Below are positions 59,890-64,000 of a stretch of DNA of 64,000 nucleotides, piece by piece. The notes below the pieces were generated by a model. The model saw only the letters and a list, made by a program, of their open reading frames with translations, was not told the DNA's origin and did not search any database. Position numbers and translations under genes: made by a program. The DNA comes from Capsicum annuum (lineage: Eukaryota; Streptophyta; Magnoliopsida; Solanales; Solanaceae), in contig NC_061118.1 in assembly GCF_002878395.1 (NCBI RefSeq), forward strand, positions 130,330,187-130,394,186, given 5' to 3'. Numbering within the stretch: the first letter of the stretch is position 1; each line of letters opens with the position of its first letter.

Positions 59890-62800
59890 GGCTTAAGTCA
59901 TTGATATACCCTTAAAGTTGTTTGCAAAATTCACTTAGGCACCTTAACTATTATTTGTACCTATTGAACACCTAAATTATTTAAAAAGTGTACCTACTAA
60001 ACACAAAATGCTGATGTATCAAGAAAGTAAACGCGTGATTAAACCCCAAAATAACCTTTTTTTTTTTTAAAAAATGAGGTTACATTTTTTATTTTTAATT
60101 AACACATGGCATTAAAATAATAAAAAATATTTTTTTATTCATTTTTTAAAATATCAATTTTTAATTAATAAAGAAAAATCAACCTCACCAACTGTAACAC
60201 CCCAGATTTTTTACCTTGAAAATATCTTGATCTTTGAGTTTACTGCCCAACTTACGACTCACTATACAAGTCGTAAGGTCTCTATACGGGTCATAAGACC
60301 CAAATCTTAGCCTGACTAGTAGGTGGTGCTCATCCTACTGTTGTGAGTATGATTTCAGGTCAAGAGTCGTAATGACTCTATATGAGTCATAATGTCTCAA
60401 TCGTAAGGTGACCAGTGTATGTCCGAATAGATTCTTTATTGAATATAGCTGGAACTTATGAGTCATAAGGTCTCATTACGAGATGTAGAGTGCAAGTCAT
60501 AAGGTTAACAGTAAAGATCCTTAATGTCACTGTCTTGACTACGACTCGTGGTGATGAGTCGTAATGTATCTTAACGAGTCGTCATGTGACTCGTAGCGAC
60601 TAGGCGGCCAATATTCAGTCTTTTATTAAGGCCATTCTTATCATTTTTATTTTCTCCTACTTAGACCCCCATGTCTATAAAACACCAAAGAGGGGTTATT
60701 CTCAACAGTTTAGCATATCAAACGTTCTCTTTATTCTCTCAAATTCTCCATTCAAAGACAAGGCTAAGGTTTTAAAAAATTGGTCATCTAGAGCTCTAAG
60801 GGTGATTTCTTCTTCAAATCACTTAGTGATAAAGGCATGTATCTCTCTTTCTAAACTTGTGTTTTCATTATTGCATGAATTGGTTTAATATTCACATGGT
60901 TTAGATGTTGGGTTTTGAATGATGGGTTGAGGGTTTTGGATGTAAATTGTTTAAATATTTTTTTCTATGATTATTATGAATTTATTATTCATTAAATTGA
61001 TGATTTGTGAACTCATTGGAGTGCGTGAGAGTGATGAATGAAATAGGGGTACAAGGATTCCTCAAATTTGTAAACAATGGAACTAGGGGTACAAGGATTC
61101 TCCAAAATAATTGGATGTTGGTATTGAAATTGATGAGAACCTAAATCCACTTGCATAAATGATTTTGGAATGTTAATAATCTTTTGGCTTGGCCTACTTT
61201 TCTTAAAACTAATGCATTGCATAAATGGCTAATAGATAAGAATAAACTTGAAAACCTTGTGGGGTACAAGGATTCCCCGAGTGAATATTTTTTTTGAAAA
61301 CCTTGTGGGGTACAAGGAATATCCTAAGTTGATTTTTATAATGGAGTCTAAGGTACGGGAATTCCCAAAGTGTTGGCTTAATGACATTTGCTTGCAAGTT
61401 ATAGTCGGTGTGACAATATCACTTAATAATGCCTTAAGGATTGACTCCTTAAACTAGTGAATGGGTTATGTGCTAAATATTTTAATTGGACTTAAAGGGG
61501 GTTGTGTAGCTAATCGTGAAGGTAGAGGTCCTAAGGGACTAATACTGAAAACTCATGTTTACCATCGCGAGGGTTGGACTAGATGATCAGTGCTTATGTC
61601 ACACTATATGTATATCTGTATCATGGATGACGTATGGTATAAGGAATCCCTGGCCTTCTATGATATCTCTGATTCATGTGGCTAACATGCACTGGGGATC
61701 GATCAGGGGGTGACAGATGAACCCATATAGCCCATGGGTTGTTATTAGGACGGTCAAGTTATACAGTCCAGGTTAGTGATTTAAAGTTTATGCTAAGCCT
61801 TGTTCCCTATCCCAACATGTGATATATATATATATATAAGCATATGATTGTGTGCATTGGATTTTGACTGATGTTGAACTGTTGATCATGGTATTATTTT
61901 ACCCTTTATCCTTGAGTTACACACTAGCGTTCAACCCGTTAATCGTCTCCGTAGGTTGTATCCCCATGCGATGAAGGACATGGAGACACTTCTACTTTTC
62001 TTGCGTAGTGATAAGATTTTGAGGAGTTAGCAGTTAGCTTGGAGTGGTGAGCCTTCTTATTCTGGAAGGTTGTTATTTCTTGGTTTATCTTTTATCATAG
62101 ACTTTTCTTTGAATTTTTTAGGCTATCGTCGGGGGCATGTCCCGACATTGATTTGATTTAATTTTGTTAGAGGTCTTGTGGATTACTGTTGACTGGGTAT
62201 TGGTTATTAATATATCTTAGATTCCTTTAAGTTTATCTTTTATCTATCTTGTTATATGTTTAAAATCTATCCACTGCTAGGGTATTATGTTTTGTATGAC
62301 TAGGCAAAGGGGGTGGTCTCCGGTCCATGACGGACTGGAGATAATCATCACGGCCAGGTCATAGTTCAGGTCGTTCCACCCACCTACCCACCCCACCCTC
62401 TATCCAGTCATCTTCTTCGCATATCTCTGTATTTTTTGGTCATGCTTGCTTTTTCTTGTTCTTACTACGTTATTTCTTTCTTTTTTTTCTTCCTTACTTA
62501 TAAGGAATTCTCTTAACCAATATTCAACATTCCTCCCCCTCCCCCCAAGCCACCATCACAAGTCCATAGGAAATTTCTTGAACTATGAAATTCAAAGGAA
62601 AAAAATAAAAGTGACAAAAAATATAGTTGTCCATTTTTGCTAAAAACATACTATGAACACACACGCACAACCTATTCCCCTCCCTCTAGTGTCCCTATTG
62701 ACTGTGAAACCTCAACATTTTTGCTGTCCAAATCTTGAAATCTTGTTAAAGTTTTTTGGACTATTAATATAGTGACTAAAATATTACTTATTGAAATCTC

Positions 62801-63358
62801 AATGGTATTTTGCAATGGAGAAGACAATTTAATTTTTAATCTATTTTCTTAATCTGTTCTTCGAAAAAAATGGAATCGTCCTTACCGTCGTACCTAACTC
62901 TCTTTTCCGTCTCTTATACCAAATCAAATCCAAACATCAATTAATTTTAAATTAAGAAATAAAATAGCTCAAAAAGAAGAAAAACAGTTTAAAAAACAAT
63001 AGGAGGAGATTTAAGTTTGAAAATAAACGTGGGAAGAAGATTAAAAAGGAGGGCGCGGGAGTTGGGGGGAGGGGAGGTGGAAGTGATCAATATGAAGTAT
63101 CTTAATTTTTTTAAAATTATAAATTTCTTTCAATAATTATTTTGGGCCCTCATTGCCACATGTCATCTTTTAATTAGTCGTTTTGCCATGTCACCCGTAA
63201 GTCTATCAGACACACTTCACATTGTTTGCTAAATATCCAAAAGTGCTTAATAGAAATAATTTTCTAGATAGTAAATGTGTTCAATAGGTACTAGTCCTGG
63301 TTGAGATGTCTAAGTGAATTTCGCAAACAACTTTAAGGGCCTATCAATGACTTAAGCC
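59890..63358. mobile_element. TIR element 2, inserted in copia integrase, split by a solo LTR
   Basis: GGCTTAAGTCATTGATA at the left and TATCAATGACTTAAGCC at the right are perfect inverted ends; the next word (CCCTTAAAGTTGTTTGC / GCAAACAACTTTAAGGG) also matches. Arms can be followed for about 170 bp. G-rich right side at 63048-63080. Interior block 62791-62854 is the reverse complement of 53741-53810 in TIR element 1, so the two elements are the same family in opposite orientation. Without the solo LTR it is about 1.28 kb. Target duplication uncertain (TAATATTTA vs TAATTTTAT is only 6 of 9). Confidence 0.85.
60193..62378 (+). mobile_element. solo LTR in TIR element 2
   Basis: TGTAACACCCC to CAGGTCGTTCCA (expected TTACA). 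Flanks CCAAC (60188-60192) and CCCAC (62379-62383), a 5-bp duplication with one change. It contains about a dozen AGTCGTAAGGT-type words (60240-60600) and five GGGGTACAAGGATTCC-type words (61045-61365). A GGTGAGCC block lies near 62046. Confidence 0.88.
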
Positions 63359-64000
63359 TAATTTTATCACATGATAGGTGATCAGACTTATATTCACCTT
63401 TTATACTTTCTAGATTTGAGGAATTTAATTTCAATATTATTTGGTCCAACCAACTCATCATGAGAACAAGTAACAGTAAAAGTTCATGAAGAATTTTCTA
63501 GTTCTTCAATATATATTTAATACTCAGCATGCACATCTTTGGGATGTCACAATCATTCATGTCAATTTATGAACTTTCATACTAGTAAACTCCAAGTTTA
63601 CCATGACATGTGTTTTTCATTTTAGTAAACTTTTGGTTTACTATGATATGAATTTTATATCAATAAACTCCTAGTTTATTATAGCATGTGATTTCATCAT
63701 GCTCGAATAACTTTTCACATTAGTGTTTCCTATTATAGTAATTTAACTTGAAAATATTCAATCTTCAAATTATTCTACCTCTTTTGGAGGTGGATTGTGA
63801 TATCTTTACAACTAAGAATACGTTCATATTTATAAGTTTTACTAAATATAGTCACATTCACCCCCAAGTTATAGATTTGTATTTATAACAATCAAAATTT
63901 TTATTTCCCAAAAATAAAATATAATCGTGTCTTAAACCTATCAAATTATGATGGCTTAGAACCTCTTTCAAGATATTGCTACTATAAGAGCAAATCGAGG
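63359..64000 (-). pseudogene. copia gag-pre-integrase/integrase start (decayed)
   Basis: The minus strand of 63362-63520 reads LESIKGEYKSDH (family LERIQGDICGPIH, the start of the copia integrase core) preceded by KN.KILHELLLLV. It lies directly upstream of the block cut by TIR element 2. The remainder to 64000 is AT-rich with little readable protein. It includes three GTTTACTA-type stem repeats (63584-63690). Confidence 0.58.

Larger units (their letters stand above)
57606..64000 (-). mobile_element. Ty1/copia element, continues past the window
   Basis: Minus-strand copia retrotransposon. From left: 3' LTR (57606-57794), polypurine tract, RNase H, RT, integrase; then TIR element 2 interrupts it and integrase-linked sequence resumes at 63359. 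The domain order (integrase before RT on the minus strand) is the copia order, opposite to the gypsy elements. Possible left flank duplication is ATATT (57601-57605); the 5' LTR lies beyond 64000. Confidence 0.87.

Overview
This window is plant DNA, almost certainly a eudicot and probably Solanaceae. The family-level call is inferred from the style of the LTRs and rests on memory, not a search. It looks like gene-poor heterochromatin. I see no intact host gene, no RNA gene and no CRISPR array. Nearly every base can be assigned to transposable elements inserted into one another. Target-site duplications (TSDs) readable on both sides let the layers be peeled apart.

Layer map. (1) A plus-strand Ty3/gypsy element, here 'F', occupies 1-3873, 10618-12401 and 27695-28859; its 5' end lies before the window. 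(2) Inside F's integrase is minus-strand gypsy element 'C' (3874-10617), truncated at its 5' side. C's 3' LTR carries a solo LTR (4696-7392). (3) Inside F's 3' LTR is minus-strand gypsy element 'A' (12402-27689, TSD ATAGG). A is itself split by minus-strand gypsy element 'B' (14259-22619, TSD CTTAT). (4) A minus-strand LINE (L1-like, ORF1 plus ORF2) runs from about 29590 to 48600. It is interrupted by gypsy element 'D' (30778-40830, TSD ATAGT) and by two solo LTRs (41916-44091, TSD ATATT; 44130-46618, TSD CTGTG). The 5' region of the LINE is tandemly duplicated with a period of about 1.68 kb and contains ~85-bp monomers. (5) 51720-53356 holds simple and degenerate repeats. (6) A long-terminal-inverted-repeat (TIR) element (53357-57285) contains a solo LTR (54224-56783, TSD GTATT) that includes a 100-N assembly gap. 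(7) A minus-strand Ty1/copia element with a short 189-bp LTR runs from 57606 past the window end. Its integrase is split by a second member of the same TIR family (59890-63358), which contains another solo LTR (60193-62378).

All protein remnants are broken by stops and frameshifts. Their domain order is nevertheless readable: gag, protease, RT, RNase H, integrase and chromodomain-like tail for gypsy; endonuclease then RT for the LINE; integrase then RT then RNase H for copia. Primer-binding sites complementary to initiator tRNA-Met sit beside the 5' LTRs of A, B and D. The best preserved elements are B and D, which are close relatives. D's two LTRs differ at roughly one base in ten by eye, so even this element is old.

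The most unusual content is listed here. It includes the TIR family, with ~300-bp arms that are C-rich on one side and G-rich on the other and an interior block shared in inverted orientation. It includes the LINE with promoter-side tandem monomers and a duplicated ORF1. A recurrent CpG-rich, semi-palindromic tandem island lies near the same place in otherwise different LTRs. The N gap is flanked by an identical 43-bp sequence and is probably a false gap. I found no new multi-gene system.
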